64,000 bases of DNA from positions 22,293-86,292 of the forward strand of contig JAJDDP010000102.1 of assembly GCA_029260235.1 (NCBI GenBank), read 5' to 3'. The position numbers and the translations under genes are program-made. Shown piece after piece: positions 26,085-35,233 of the stretch (position 1 is its first letter; each line of letters opens with the position of its first letter). This stretch comes from Phycisphaerae bacterium (GTDB taxonomy: Bacteria > Planctomycetota > Phycisphaerae > UBA1845). Under the pieces are notes generated by a model. The model was not told the origin of the DNA. It did not search any database and saw only the letters and a program-made list of their open reading frames with translations.

Positions 26085-27176
26085 TCAGTGCGCGTAGTAG
26101 CTGTGGTAGTGGTCGATGATTCTCGCGTCGATGTTGAAGGTGGTGGCAATCAGGGCGGCTCGCATCCACATGCCGTTGCGAACTTGATCCCAGTATTTCG
26201 CCCTGGAGTCGTTGTCCAGCCGCTTATCGATTTCCTGGCGGCGGGGCAGCGGGTGCATGATCACCAGATCTTTCTTGAACTTCTCGCGCATGTCGTAGGT
26301 TAGGCAATACTTGCCGTAGTCGATGGCCTTTGACTCGCCCTGCGAATCCCACTCGTCTTGCAAGCGGGTCATGTAGACCGCATCGCAATCTCCGATGACC
26401 GTGCGGACATCGTCGTGCAGCTCAAAGTTGACATCGTTTCGTTGGATATATTCGACGATGTCGTCGCCAATTTGGAGGTCCGGATGAGAGACAAAGAACA
26501 TCTTGACCCCCGGATAGTGGCAGAGAAGGTAAGCTAGGGACCGCACCGTTCGACCCCGTTTCAGATCGCCGACGAAGGCGATGGTCTTGCCGTCGAACGG
26601 GTTTGGGCTGTAGTCGGGTTTTGGCCGACTCTCGCCCGGATGAGTCAAGCACCTGTGAAGCGTGTATATGTCCAGCAAAGCCTGCGTGGGGTGTTGATCC
26701 TTTCCAGAACCGCCGTTGATGATGGGGATAGCCCGCCGCATCGCGTTCTGCATGTGGGCCATCCGCTCGGCAAAGCCCTCTTCGGGGTGGCGCATGATGA
26801 TCAGGTCAAAATATTGGCTTAGCACGCGGACGGTGTCGTCCTCGGTTTCACCCTTGACCTCCGACGAGGTGGAAGCATTGCGCACCTCGTTGTAGGGCAT
26901 GCCCAACACCTGGCAGGCTGCTGTGAAGGAGAGGAAGGTCCGCGTCGATGGCTGAATGAAGTAGAGCATCGCCCGCTTGTGGCCCAACAACGTGTTTAGA
27001 AATTGAGCCCCCGAGCGCACTTCGGCCACCGCCCGGATCATCTCTGCCAAGCGACACAGATCCTGAATCAATTCGCGGTCAAATTGCTGGGCGAGGATGA
27101 CGTGAAACAAACGATCATCGCGTGAAAGAAGGGCAGTCCGGTGGGCGGTCGATAACTGCGAGAGATCTTCTGCCAT
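26085..27176 (-). CDS. pyrB: Aspartate carbamoyltransferase catalytic chain
   Basis: The enzyme joins carbamoyl phosphate and aspartate in pyrimidine synthesis. Motifs in order: QPSTRTFLSF (carbamoyl-phosphate loop; the usual STRTR has Phe in its last position), SSEVKGE (lysine loop), IIMRHPEEG, KDQHPTQALLDIYT, DLKRGRTVRSLA, YMTRLQDEW and HPLPR. At 363 residues it is about 50 longer than E. coli PyrB, partly through an insertion after the HPTQ helix. No regulatory-chain or other pyr gene is adjacent. Confidence 0.92.
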   Translation of the reverse strand: MAEDLSQLSTAHRTALLSRDDRLFHVILAQQFDRELIQDLCRLAEMIRAVAEVRSGAQFLNTLLGHKRAMLYFIQPSTRTFLSFTAACQVLGMPYNEVRNASTSSEVKGETEDDTVRVLSQYFDLIIMRHPEEGFAERMAHMQNAMRRAIPIINGGSGKDQHPTQALLDIYTLHRCLTHPGESRPKPDYSPNPFDGKTIAFVGDLKRGRTVRSLAYLLCHYPGVKMFFVSHPDLQIGDDIVEYIQRNDVNFELHDDVRTVIGDCDAVYMTRLQDEWDSQGESKAIDYGKYCLTYDMREKFKKDLVIMHPLPRRQEIDKRLDNDSRAKYWDQVRNGMWMRAALIATTFNIDARIIDHYHSYYAH

Positions 27177-27447
27177 CAGTTCCTCGAAGGGGTTTGAGGT
27201 GTGGGATTTCGAGAGATGTACTCGGAGCCGACCGCGTTGTCAACGTGGGGGGCACAGAGAGTGATCAGCGGGCAGCACAATCCGATCGAATAGCCCCGGG
27301 CTTGCCGGAAGAACCGGGGATTCAGACAAACAGTCGACCCCATCGACCGATCAACGCCTCACCCATAAGCCAAGCTGGCATGCGATTGCCGCACGCGACT
27401 CGCGGTTTTGAGGCGTCCTTTGTCTGATTCCTCCGCGCTGGTCCGAC

Positions 27448-27939
27448 CTATGACTGCTTGGCACTATCCTCGACTGCAGGCGCGATCAATCGACTAAATA
27501 TCATGAAATGCGTCATCAGGAGCACCGGCACCCAGAACGTCGGGATGAACCAGGCAGCCCCGAGGTGCGGGACCGCGTGCGACTGTCGTAGTGCATTGAG
27601 AAGATCCACCGTGCCAACCACGTTGAAAACCCAAACCAGCACCCTTGCTCCACCCCAGTGATTCCGCAGGGCGACGAGCACAGCCAACGCGAGCACGCCG
27701 GCAGCTAGGTCGCCGTAGGCGGCAGCGGATGCGAAGGAGCTGGGCAGCGATTGCGAGACGATCCCCGGAACCAAGAACACCATGCCGACGTGGCGCGTCG
27801 CGTGCGGCAGGGTGAGCCAAAATAGCGCCTGAGATTCCGTCGCGTCCCTCAACCACGGCGACAGAAACCACTTTGCGAGCAGTCCTGCGAGGACCAGGCT
27901 CAAGAAAAACTGGAGGCCGAAAATTGCGTGCATGTCCAT
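27448..27939 (-). CDS. Integral membrane protein under MarR-type control
   Basis: A 163-residue protein with about four hydrophobic helices and no recognised domain. The sequence LTLPHATRHVGMVFLVPGIV lies in a loop or helix hairpin. The start is 23 bases downstream of a perfect 14-bp palindrome that is repeated before the adjacent MarR-type gene, so that regulator probably represses it. It may be a transporter-like or small-molecule-related membrane protein; no function can be assigned. Confidence 0.75.
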   Translation of the reverse strand: MDMHAIFGLQFFLSLVLAGLLAKWFLSPWLRDATESQALFWLTLPHATRHVGMVFLVPGIVSQSLPSSFASAAAYGDLAAGVLALAVLVALRNHWGGARVLVWVFNVVGTVDLLNALRQSHAVPHLGAAWFIPTFWVPVLLMTHFMIFSRLIAPAVEDSAKQS

Positions 27940-27961
27940 GGTAGGATCTCCGGTGGCTGAA

Positions 27962-27975
27962 GTTGTATATACAAC
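27962..27975. promoter_or_regulatory. Putative operator 1: palindrome GTTGTATATACAAC
   Basis: Perfect 14-bp palindrome upstream of the membrane protein gene, identical to the one before the MarR-type gene. The flanking A and T extend this copy to 16 bp. MarR dimers bind such AT-centred palindromes. Confidence 0.78.
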
Positions 27976-28002
27976 TCTGCATTCAAGAAAAAGGCATCCC
28001 CG

Positions 28003-28449
28003 TCAAAGCTGAGTCCAGACTGCGTTGGCTGCTTGATGAATAGCTCCAGCCCCTCGCTGACCGAGCAATGCCTCGGTTCGTGCCTGGGCCTTCTTCCAGG
28101 CCGGTAGTGATTTTCGAATCAATTTGCGGCCCGCAGTGCCGATTTCCAACAGCTGCTTTCGGCCTGACTGACCTCCTGACACCTTGATCCAACCGTGGAT
28201 CTTCATGCGATCAACATTGCGGCTTAGAGTCGATTTTTCCATATTCAGTCTGCGGGCGACGTCGCCCGGTGAAATTGGCCCGCGCTTGGCCACTACGATC
28301 AAGACATTGAGCTGGCTCACCTTCATCCCAAGAGGCCTCAGGGCGTTGTCGAAGATGTTGGTCACCGTCCTGTTCAACAAGCGGATTCGCACAGCTATGC
28401 ATTCGCTTGCGATCAGGTCGACGGTTTTCATTAGCGTATCGTTCTTCAT
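28003..28449 (-). CDS. MarR family transcriptional regulator
   Basis: The winged helix-turn-helix is clear: LNVLIVVAKRGPISPGDVARRLNMEKSTLSRNVDRM is the recognition region, with the wing at HGWIKVSGG. Length 148 residues from ATG 28449. The longer frame to 28530 would run through the operator palindrome, so the shorter start is preferred. A copy of the palindrome lies 14 bases before the start, suggesting autoregulation. The protein also probably represses the membrane protein gene downstream. Confidence 0.9.
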   Translation of the reverse strand: MKNDTLMKTVDLIASECIAVRIRLLNRTVTNIFDNALRPLGMKVSQLNVLIVVAKRGPISPGDVARRLNMEKSTLSRNVDRMKIHGWIKVSGGQSGRKQLLEIGTAGRKLIRKSLPAWKKAQARTEALLGQRGAGAIHQAANAVWTQL

Positions 28450-28463
28450 CGGACCAACTCTAA

Positions 28464-28477
28464 GTTGTATATACAAC
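28464..28477. promoter_or_regulatory. Putative operator 2: palindrome GTTGTATATACAAC
   Basis: Second copy of the same perfect palindrome, 14 bases before the MarR-type start codon. Together with the first copy, 489 bases away, it marks a small self-regulated regulon. Confidence 0.8.
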
Positions 28478-28721
28478 ATTAGCAACAGCTTGTCAAGCGG
28501 AATTGGGAAATTACTAGTGTTTGGCGGCATTCACGAACAGAGCCAGCAACCGAGCAGGAAAATCCGCGCAGACAGCGCAGAATGCCGCCGCGACAAACAT
28601 CATCGGACCATGGAGGAGACCCGACGTGCCCATCGCGGCGGAACCCTTGGCCGAGACTGCGATGGTTGCCTCGGCTTGAGGGGGAAGCGGACCTCACTTG
28701 CGGAGGGGGTGGATTATTCGG

Positions 28722-29324
28722 TCATATGGGCTCTCCCAGGGCCGCCCCAAGGCGAACTACGGCTTGGCGGCGGTAGACGCGGGCGGTGGTGGGTTGGATT
28801 CCTAGAATTGCTGCAACTTTTCTGTATGGCATCTGCGAAAGATCCCGCAGCACAATCACCTCTCTGAGGTGCCGGGGCAAGCCCCCTACTGCTCTCGAGA
28901 ATCGGCCTTTAGCTTGTGGACTTTGGGGTTCATTCTCGAATTTATGCGCAGGGTCAATCTGTCGAGTGTCATCACGGCGAGCGCGTTGATCGGTGACCAC
29001 CGCGTCCCAGTGAGCGGATCGGCACTCTCGCCGGCGAATCAACTCGATGGCTAAGTTGGTAGCAGCCCGGTAGGCGTATGCCCGAACACTACGGAGGTTG
29101 ATCGTGCCGCCGATCTTGGCTAGGCGAAAGAGACATTCTTGATAGACGTCGTCGGCGTCATCGGTATTGCCGAGCTTCTGGCGCAGCATGGCCCGCAATG
29201 TGGAACCAAACTGGCTGTCCAGGTCGGCCAGCCACTTCAAGGAGGATACCGGCGGCTGAGGTTCATGCTCGGTCAGCGGCGCAGGCTTTACGGGCAGATT
29301 CCAACTGTCCCGAGGGGCGATCAT
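28722..29324 (-). CDS. ECF-type RNA polymerase sigma factor
   Basis: Sigma region 2 is seen at DDADDVYQECLFRLAKI and YAYRAATNLAIELIRRRE, and region 4 at LPRHLREVIVLRDLSQMPYRKVAAILGIQPTTARVYRRQAVVRL. Length 200 residues. No anti-sigma gene is next to it on the same strand. It is divergent from a second ECF factor that starts about 200 bases away. Confidence 0.88.
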   Translation of the reverse strand: MIAPRDSWNLPVKPAPLTEHEPQPPVSSLKWLADLDSQFGSTLRAMLRQKLGNTDDADDVYQECLFRLAKIGGTINLRSVRAYAYRAATNLAIELIRRRECRSAHWDAVVTDQRARRDDTRQIDPAHKFENEPQSPQAKGRFSRAVGGLPRHLREVIVLRDLSQMPYRKVAAILGIQPTTARVYRRQAVVRLGAALGEPI

Positions 29325-29531
29325 GATCCAGAACCTTTCGTTGAGCGAGGCGCACCGAGATTGGTGCCAGCCTACCTCGCCTTGACCCCGCGAGAGGGAG
29401 TCTTACAGAAAATCCAGGAAACTCTAACTGACAGGCGGGCGAAAATGAGTCACAATTATGGTATAACCTCTATCCTCAGTGGTACTTACCCTTCGAGCTG
29501 TTCTGGCTAGGGATTGGAGAAGAGCAGACTG

Positions 29532-30167
29532 ATGGAATCCTCAGCCGATCCTACAAATCCGACGCAAACACGTCTCTTGAGTGAGGTGAGGGACAGCGCC
29601 AACGCCCGAGCATGGGCGGATTTCCACCGCATCTACGCCCCTATGGTGGGCGGATTCTTGCAGCGGATGGGGCTATCCGACGCCGATGTGGATGATGCGA
29701 CCCAAGAGATCCTCATGGTGGCCCATACCGCCCTGCGAGATGGTTCTTACGACCGATCAAAGGGAAAATTCCGAGGTTGGCTGTACGGCGTCGCCCGCAA
29801 CAAAGCCAAGGAAGCCCACCGACACCGGCGTCGCCCAAGCCGGGCACGGTGGGCGGCTGCTGAAGGCGAAATCGACCTCTTGAGCGGCCTTGAAGATAAA
29901 TCCGGCGAGGCTGAACAACAGATGTGGGAGCAGGAGTGGCGATGTTCGCTGTTGGCAGAAGCCATGCGACAAGTCGAGCATACGCTGGGTCAGAATGTAT
30001 ACCCAGCCTTCATGCTCTACGCCGTCCAACGAATGCCGGTCGATGAAGTTGCCAAGGAATTACGGATCAGCGTCTCAAGCGTCTATGTGTACAAACAGCG
30101 CGCCTTGGAGGCCATTCGGAATTGGGTCGCCCAGTTCGAGGCAGAAGTGGAGATGCCCAAGCATTGA
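29532..30167 (+). CDS. ECF-type sigma factor coupled to a Ser/Thr kinase
   Basis: Region 2 is DADVDDATQEILMVAHTAL and FRGWLYGVARNKAKEAHRH; region 4 is MPVDEVAKELRISVSSVYVYKQRALEAIRN. Its TGA overlaps a TTG (30164-30166) that starts the kinase frame, so the two are translationally coupled. Planctomycetes have several ECF groups encoded beside Ser/Thr kinases that are thought to control them; this pair fits that pattern. ATG 29532 is preferred over TTG 29514. Confidence 0.88.
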   Translation: MESSADPTNPTQTRLLSEVRDSANARAWADFHRIYAPMVGGFLQRMGLSDADVDDATQEILMVAHTALRDGSYDRSKGKFRGWLYGVARNKAKEAHRHRRRPSRARWAAAEGEIDLLSGLEDKSGEAEQQMWEQEWRCSLLAEAMRQVEHTLGQNVYPAFMLYAVQRMPVDEVAKELRISVSSVYVYKQRALEAIRNWVAQFEAEVEMPKH

Positions 30168-31801
30168 TCGCGGACTGTCCAAGTTTAGAAGCGTTGGAAA
30201 GTTTCCACCGTGGAGAAACCCCAGCCTCTGAGGCGGATCAAGTTCGCGCTCACCTTGATTCCTGCGCAAAGTGTCGTGATCGCACACTGGGGATTCAAGA
30301 GGACATTTCTCTGCTCGATGACATCAGGCTGGCCGTTCAGCGAAATCGTAGCCAGATCAAATCGCCGACCTTGGGCGGGAGATTGGATCGCGGCACCCGA
30401 GTGGGATCGTATGAAATCGAAGAACTCCTGGGCGCAGGCGGCATGTCCAGGGTCTACAGAGCCAAGCACATCGACACCGACCAACTCGTCGCCCTCAAGC
30501 TTCTAAGGGAAGAGCATCTCGCCTCAGCCGAAGGCCGTGCCCGGTTCGACCGCGAAGCCAAAACCATGACCACCTTGAAGCATCCCTACATTCTCACGGT
30601 GCATGACTGCATTCAGGATCATGGACGCATCGCCCTGGTGATGGAATTGTTGCCAGGTCGAAGCCTCCGTGAATGGATCGCCTCGCAACGTGAAGAAAAG
30701 CGCACACCGGACCCGGTGCGTATCGTAGAGGTAACCATTCAAGCAGCAAAGGGAATCGGCCTAGCCCACCGAGCAGGCCTCGTGCATCGCGACATCAAGC
30801 CATCGAACCTTCTGCTGGACGAAGAAGACAACGTAAAGGTCTCGGATTTTGGCGTAGTGCAAGCCCTCGAATCGACCACGTGGGTCACTGGCACAGGTCG
30901 GCAGATTGGCACACCAGCCTATATGAGTCCAGAGCAGTGCAAGGGCGAGCGGGCGAATCCTGCCAGCGATGTCTATTCACTGGGCGTAACCTTGTTCGAG
31001 TTAGCCACCGGCCGATTGCCTTTTGAGGTTGACGGGGGAAGTCCGCTGGCTCAGATGTTGCGGCACATTTCTGATACGCCGCCCGATCCAGTCCGCTTCA
31101 ACCATAAGCTGTCAGATCGGTTGGCCTCAATCATCTTGCGATGCCTTGAGAAAGATCCACAACATCGTTTTGACAACGGACAACTCCTAGCCGATGAACT
31201 AGAAGCGCTGGCCCGCGATCACGCCGAACAGGCAGAGCCGGCAGAAGCACGCAAGACGGGATGGACCATCAATCTACAATCCGTCCGCCAACAGATTGAG
31301 AATCTTCCCCAGCGATCAATCGTAGCCTGGGCATGTCGACTCGCACGACGGGTGGAATCCCTGAATTCCGACAGTCGGGTGAGGCGAGCGCTGGAATTGG
31401 CAGAAGCATCAGTCGGTTGCAGCGGCGGAGATGACCAACCGACCAGCACGCGCATCTTGGCCCATATGCAAGGGCTTCGGGCGGCGTCATTGGCTGCGGC
31501 TGAGGCAGACGGGGATGCGAGCGAAGCCTCAGTAGCCTCCGCCCGGGCGGCGGCAGCAGCTAGTTCGGCAGCAGCGGCGCGATGCACGGCAGATGCCGCA
31601 GCCGACGCCGTCTTCGCCCTGCAGAATGCCTTCACCGCTTGCCGAAGAGGCAAACTACCGGTGACCACATTCTGGCGAGAGACCCAAAAAGACTACCGCC
31701 GCCTGAACGAAGCCAGGCTAGGAGCCCCGGGCACCATCGGACACCCCCTGCCCGAAGGTTTCTGGGAAGCATCCGGGCCTCACGCAACCGCTGGTGACTA
31801 G
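30164..31801 (+). CDS. Ser/Thr protein kinase with N-terminal anti-sigma-type zinc finger
   Basis: The first 45 residues carry HLDSCAKC, the H-x3-C-x2-C of anti-sigma-factor zinc fingers. The Hanks kinase domain follows: GAGGMSRVYRAKH (glycine loop), VALKLL (Lys), HRDIKPSNLLL (catalytic loop), SDFG and TPAYMSPEQ. The C-terminal 150 residues include an unusual stretch of Ala/Ser residues (about 435-485) without a transmembrane helix, so it is probably cytoplasmic. It likely binds the adjacent ECF factor through the zinc finger and regulates it by phosphorylation. The TTG start overlaps the sigma gene's TGA. Confidence 0.87.
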   Translation: MIADCPSLEALESFHRGETPASEADQVRAHLDSCAKCRDRTLGIQEDISLLDDIRLAVQRNRSQIKSPTLGGRLDRGTRVGSYEIEELLGAGGMSRVYRAKHIDTDQLVALKLLREEHLASAEGRARFDREAKTMTTLKHPYILTVHDCIQDHGRIALVMELLPGRSLREWIASQREEKRTPDPVRIVEVTIQAAKGIGLAHRAGLVHRDIKPSNLLLDEEDNVKVSDFGVVQALESTTWVTGTGRQIGTPAYMSPEQCKGERANPASDVYSLGVTLFELATGRLPFEVDGGSPLAQMLRHISDTPPDPVRFNHKLSDRLASIILRCLEKDPQHRFDNGQLLADELEALARDHAEQAEPAEARKTGWTINLQSVRQQIENLPQRSIVAWACRLARRVESLNSDSRVRRALELAEASVGCSGGDDQPTSTRILAHMQGLRAASLAAAEADGDASEASVASARAAAAASSAAAARCTADAAADAVFALQNAFTACRRGKLPVTTFWRETQKDYRRLNEARLGAPGTIGHPLPEGFWEASGPHATAGD

Positions 31802-31834
31802 CGACTGCAAGAACTTCGCCTACGAGACCTTCGG

Positions 31835-33028
31835 TCACTCCGGCTGTCGGCGGTGAAAGATGACCGTCCCACCTATCACCAAGAGCAAGGTCATGGCTAG
31901 CAGCCCCCACTCAGACAACGTCGGAATGGGTGCCGGGCCTCCAACGGCCCCGGACGGATCGAGAAGGAACAGCCCGCCGGAGCGATCAGTGACGATCACC
32001 GTGCCGCTGGGGAAGAAGGGGTACACGTTCCAAGCGCCATTAAACCCAGCGTTGTCGTCTGTCGGGTAGGTGTCGAAGGAACCGACTTCAACAGGATTGA
32101 GCGGGTCCGATGCATCAAAAATGCGAAGCCCGCTGCTATAGTTGGCTTCGAAGATGAAGCCGTTGTGGACGTAGAGGTTGTGATCCGTCGAGGCGAGGCT
32201 GGTTGCGAAATCGCTGACGAAGACAGGAGCGCTCAGGTCGCTGACGTCGATAATCGTCGTGCGTGGGATCGAGTCGAGTTCGTCATTGACGTACAGGTAT
32301 TGCCGGTCTGCCGAGAGCCAGCCCTGATGCGTATACGCCGCATTGGGATAGCCCACTTGGCCGACGAGGAACATGTTCGACTTGTCGGTGACATCTATGA
32401 TTTCCACGCGGCCATTTGAACCGGCGAAGACAAACGCGAACTGGCGGCCGGCATAGAATCCTGTGGTGTAAGTCGCCACCTGGGCGTCGTGCGTTTGGCC
32501 GGACCAGGCTCCTACAAGCGTGGGATCGGACGGGTCGCTGAGATCGTACGCACGCATAGAGCCGCCGCCTCCCAAATAGAGGAAACCGCTGACCTCATCC
32601 ACGGCTAGGTTGTGCGCGCCATCAACGAATGAACGGACGAAAGCGACTACGCCGTTGTCAATGCCCGAAACGTCGTACACATGCGTCGGTCCCGAGTCCG
32701 AGGTGCTGTACACGAAGTTTTGGTACACCTTCATATCGCGGCCCTGGTTGACCTGCGACATGAGGGCGACGATGACCGGGTTGGGTGGGTCAGTGATTTC
32801 AACGAAGCCCGTGCCAACGGACAGCCCGACGATCGCGTACTCACGGCCCGAGGGAGAGACGTAGCCCCACGAATCCTCCGCGAAGCTGGAATTCATGTCC
32901 GCCACGGTTATTTGGCGATGTAACGCGACGTTACTAGCCGGGAATCCTGCGACCGCCGAAGCAGCTATGCACAGACTCAGGCCCAAACCACCAGCGAGAA
33001 ATCCAAACTCGTTCTTTCGTTTCGACAT
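31835..33028 (-). CDS. LVIVD-repeat (choice-of-anchor B-like) surface protein with IPTL-CTERM
   Basis: A signal peptide (about 1-28) is followed by beta-propeller-like repeats of the form VxVxDVSDPxxPxxVG seen several times (THVYDVSG, MRAYDLSDPSDPTLVG, VEIIDVTDKSN, TTIIDVSDLSAP, LRIFDASDPLNPVEVG). The C-terminus is an IPTL-CTERM anchor: PIPTLSEWG, a hydrophobic helix, then HRRQPE. It is probably exported and sorted to the envelope by an enzyme outside this window. ATG 33028 gives MSKRKNEFG; the upstream frame is not signal-like. Confidence 0.86.
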   Translation of the reverse strand: MSKRKNEFGFLAGGLGLSLCIAASAVAGFPASNVALHRQITVADMNSSFAEDSWGYVSPSGREYAIVGLSVGTGFVEITDPPNPVIVALMSQVNQGRDMKVYQNFVYSTSDSGPTHVYDVSGIDNGVVAFVRSFVDGAHNLAVDEVSGFLYLGGGGSMRAYDLSDPSDPTLVGAWSGQTHDAQVATYTTGFYAGRQFAFVFAGSNGRVEIIDVTDKSNMFLVGQVGYPNAAYTHQGWLSADRQYLYVNDELDSIPRTTIIDVSDLSAPVFVSDFATSLASTDHNLYVHNGFIFEANYSSGLRIFDASDPLNPVEVGSFDTYPTDDNAGFNGAWNVYPFFPSGTVIVTDRSGGLFLLDPSGAVGGPAPIPTLSEWGLLAMTLLLVIGGTVIFHRRQPE

Positions 33029-33304
33029 CCCTAATGGCTCTCCACATTTGAAGTGATCCCGGTACCCTTCCCCTCCAGCATAACCGGAACATCTATTGAA
33101 ATACCAGTGGAGATTCGCCAGAGTGCCCACGGTCTCAATTGAGTTTGCCAGCAGAGTCCTGAGATCAATCAACCCAGCCTCTCAAGCGCTCTTGCAACGC
33201 AACGCAAAGAATGGTGGCATGCAGGTTTGCCGAACATCCGCTATTGTTGCGGTTGTAATGACGCCGTTTGAGTCTTGCCCGGGCAATTGTGTGGGGACTA
33301 TTTG

Positions 33305-33859
33305 GTGCAGACGATTACTTGTCCAACGTGCCGGGAGAAGATCGAAGACGTTCTTTCGCCGGACGTTCTTTGCCCGGCGTGCGGGAACAGCCTGCGGGGC
33401 GCGACGGGCTGGTCGGTGAGTGACCGCGACTTCAGGGTGATCGCCCGCATTCATCGTCAACTGGCCCAACTGATCCTGGCTGGGATCTTCGCTCAAGTTC
33501 TAGCCGCCACCGCTCCTTCGGTCTCCATCGCCATCGTCGCGTCGATTTGTGCTCTTGCGGTGAATGTTGCGGGCTTCGCTCAAGTCGTTCGGCTATCGGC
33601 CGCGTTGGGGGATCCAATTACAACACGGGTCGTGTGGATCATCCTAATGCTCGCCCCCTGCATAAGCCTCTTCGTCCTAATGTCAGCCAATCGAAGGGCT
33701 AAGACCGCGCTGATGAAAGCTGGGTTAACCGTCGGCGTAATGGGGATTGGCGATGCTGAAGTAGCCACCCTGCCAGGATATTGCCGAAACTGCGCCTGCA
33801 ACATGACCCGCAATACCAGCGGTCAGTGTCCTGAGTGCGGCTATTGTGCGGCAGAATAA
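33305..33859 (+). CDS. Zinc-ribbon membrane protein
   Basis: An N-terminal CPTC...CPAC ribbon (first 30 residues) and a C-terminal CRNC...CPEC ribbon flank three to four hydrophobic helices (about 55-145). The GTG at 33305 follows GGGGAC. The architecture of a ribbon at each end of a membrane core occurs in uncharacterised planctomycete proteins. Function unknown. Confidence 0.68.
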   Translation: MQTITCPTCREKIEDVLSPDVLCPACGNSLRGATGWSVSDRDFRVIARIHRQLAQLILAGIFAQVLAATAPSVSIAIVASICALAVNVAGFAQVVRLSAALGDPITTRVVWIILMLAPCISLFVLMSANRRAKTALMKAGLTVGVMGIGDAEVATLPGYCRNCACNMTRNTSGQCPECGYCAAE

Positions 33860-33893
33860 TGCCGAGTTGGCGCTCGACCCTGGCAGACCAATC

Positions 33894-35165
33894 TCAATCC
33901 CGGGTGAAGATCGAGGCGGCATCGTGGCCGGTGAAGCCTGTTGATAGTTTCATGGCTGTTCGTAGGGGGCGGTCGGTGTGCTGGGTGATCAGGGGTAGCT
34001 TTAGGCGCTCGGCTGTGCCTTCTGAGTGTAGGGTTGCGGTAACGGCTTGGTGTTTTAGGCAGAGCATCATGCAGACCAGTTCGATCAAACCGCTTGCCGC
34101 CAGCATGTGGCCCACATTAGGCTTGAAGACCGTCGCTACGGCATGAGTTGCCTCGTCTTCCAGTGCCTTTTGAAGGCACTGAGCTTCATAGCCATCCGAG
34201 AGCGGTGTCGATGCTCCATGAGGCACAATCAGGTCAAGCTCAGCTGGGGTGATCCGCGTACTGCATAGCGCCTGGCTGATCGCGTCGGCTAGGCGGCCCG
34301 CTTTGGCATCGGGAATACTCTGCTTCCATGCCTGATGATTGAACGTCCCACCGCGGTAGGTGGCATAGGTCGCTGCTCCACGCTTGGCGGCATGCTCAGC
34401 CGATTCCAGCACCAGGGCAGCTGCCCCCTCGCCAACGTAGAAACCACCCGACGCGCTGTCGAAAGGCTTCATCGCTTCAGGCTCGTTGGCATACATTTCC
34501 AGCCGGCGAAACCACTCCAGTCGCACGGCAGTGTCGAAGGCCTCGCCGCCTGCTACGACCATCACATCGGCCTGACCCGCCCTGATGTGCTGAGCGGCTA
34601 ACTCGAGGGCAAAGGCGCCCGATGAGCAAGCGTTGTGAACACTGGTGGAAAAGCCGTGCAGACCCAAAGCTTTGCCGAGTAGGTGGACGTAGATAAAGGG
34701 CTGAGCTTTGTAGAAACTTGGCGCCAGTGCCTCATAGCAATGAGGCTTTGCACCTGGCGGCGGTGCCATCTGCATCATGCCAAAGAGCCGGTGTACCAAC
34801 TGTTCGACGCCCGGAGCTTCAAACACCTGAATGACGCCGATCTTGTTGGCAGCTCGGTCGTACTCCACTCCGGCATCAGCCAAGGCTAATTCGGCTGCCA
34901 GTAGGCTGTAGGCTAAGTCGCGGTGCCCGGTTGCCTCCTGCTGTTCGAGGAATTCCAGGTGCGGGCCAAGGCCTGGCACTTGATCTGCCTCAGGCATGGT
35001 GGCGATGGCGAGGTTTTCAGAGACGCCAATGTCGGTCGCCAATGACCGAAAACCTGCGTTGCAGCGGCCTGCTACCAAGGATTCCCACAGCGCCTCCCCG
35101 CCCGTACCGATGGAAGTAACCGGCCCGAGACCCGTGATCACGACTTGTCGATCTTGCTCGCCCAT
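33894..35165 (-). CDS. Beta-ketoacyl-ACP synthase (second of pair)
   Basis: A thiolase-fold condensing enzyme of 423 residues with an intact Cys-His-His triad: VHNAC180SSGAFAL, VPHGASTPLSD and PNVGHMLAASG. The Cys is present, so it is not a chain-length factor with Gln. It lies 68 bases after the other synthase gene and ends the DUF1702-ACP-KAS-KAS series. It probably extends an acyl chain carried by the adjacent ACP. Confidence 0.88.
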   Translation of the reverse strand: MGEQDRQVVITGLGPVTSIGTGGEALWESLVAGRCNAGFRSLATDIGVSENLAIATMPEADQVPGLGPHLEFLEQQEATGHRDLAYSLLAAELALADAGVEYDRAANKIGVIQVFEAPGVEQLVHRLFGMMQMAPPPGAKPHCYEALAPSFYKAQPFIYVHLLGKALGLHGFSTSVHNACSSGAFALELAAQHIRAGQADVMVVAGGEAFDTAVRLEWFRRLEMYANEPEAMKPFDSASGGFYVGEGAAALVLESAEHAAKRGAATYATYRGGTFNHQAWKQSIPDAKAGRLADAISQALCSTRITPAELDLIVPHGASTPLSDGYEAQCLQKALEDEATHAVATVFKPNVGHMLAASGLIELVCMMLCLKHQAVTATLHSEGTAERLKLPLITQHTDRPLRTAMKLSTGFTGHDAASIFTRD

Positions 35166-35233
35166 AGGGCACTATCCTACCCTAGCCTGCCGGCGAGCGC
35201 AACTAGACAGCCGCCGCCAGCAGATCATCGTGG

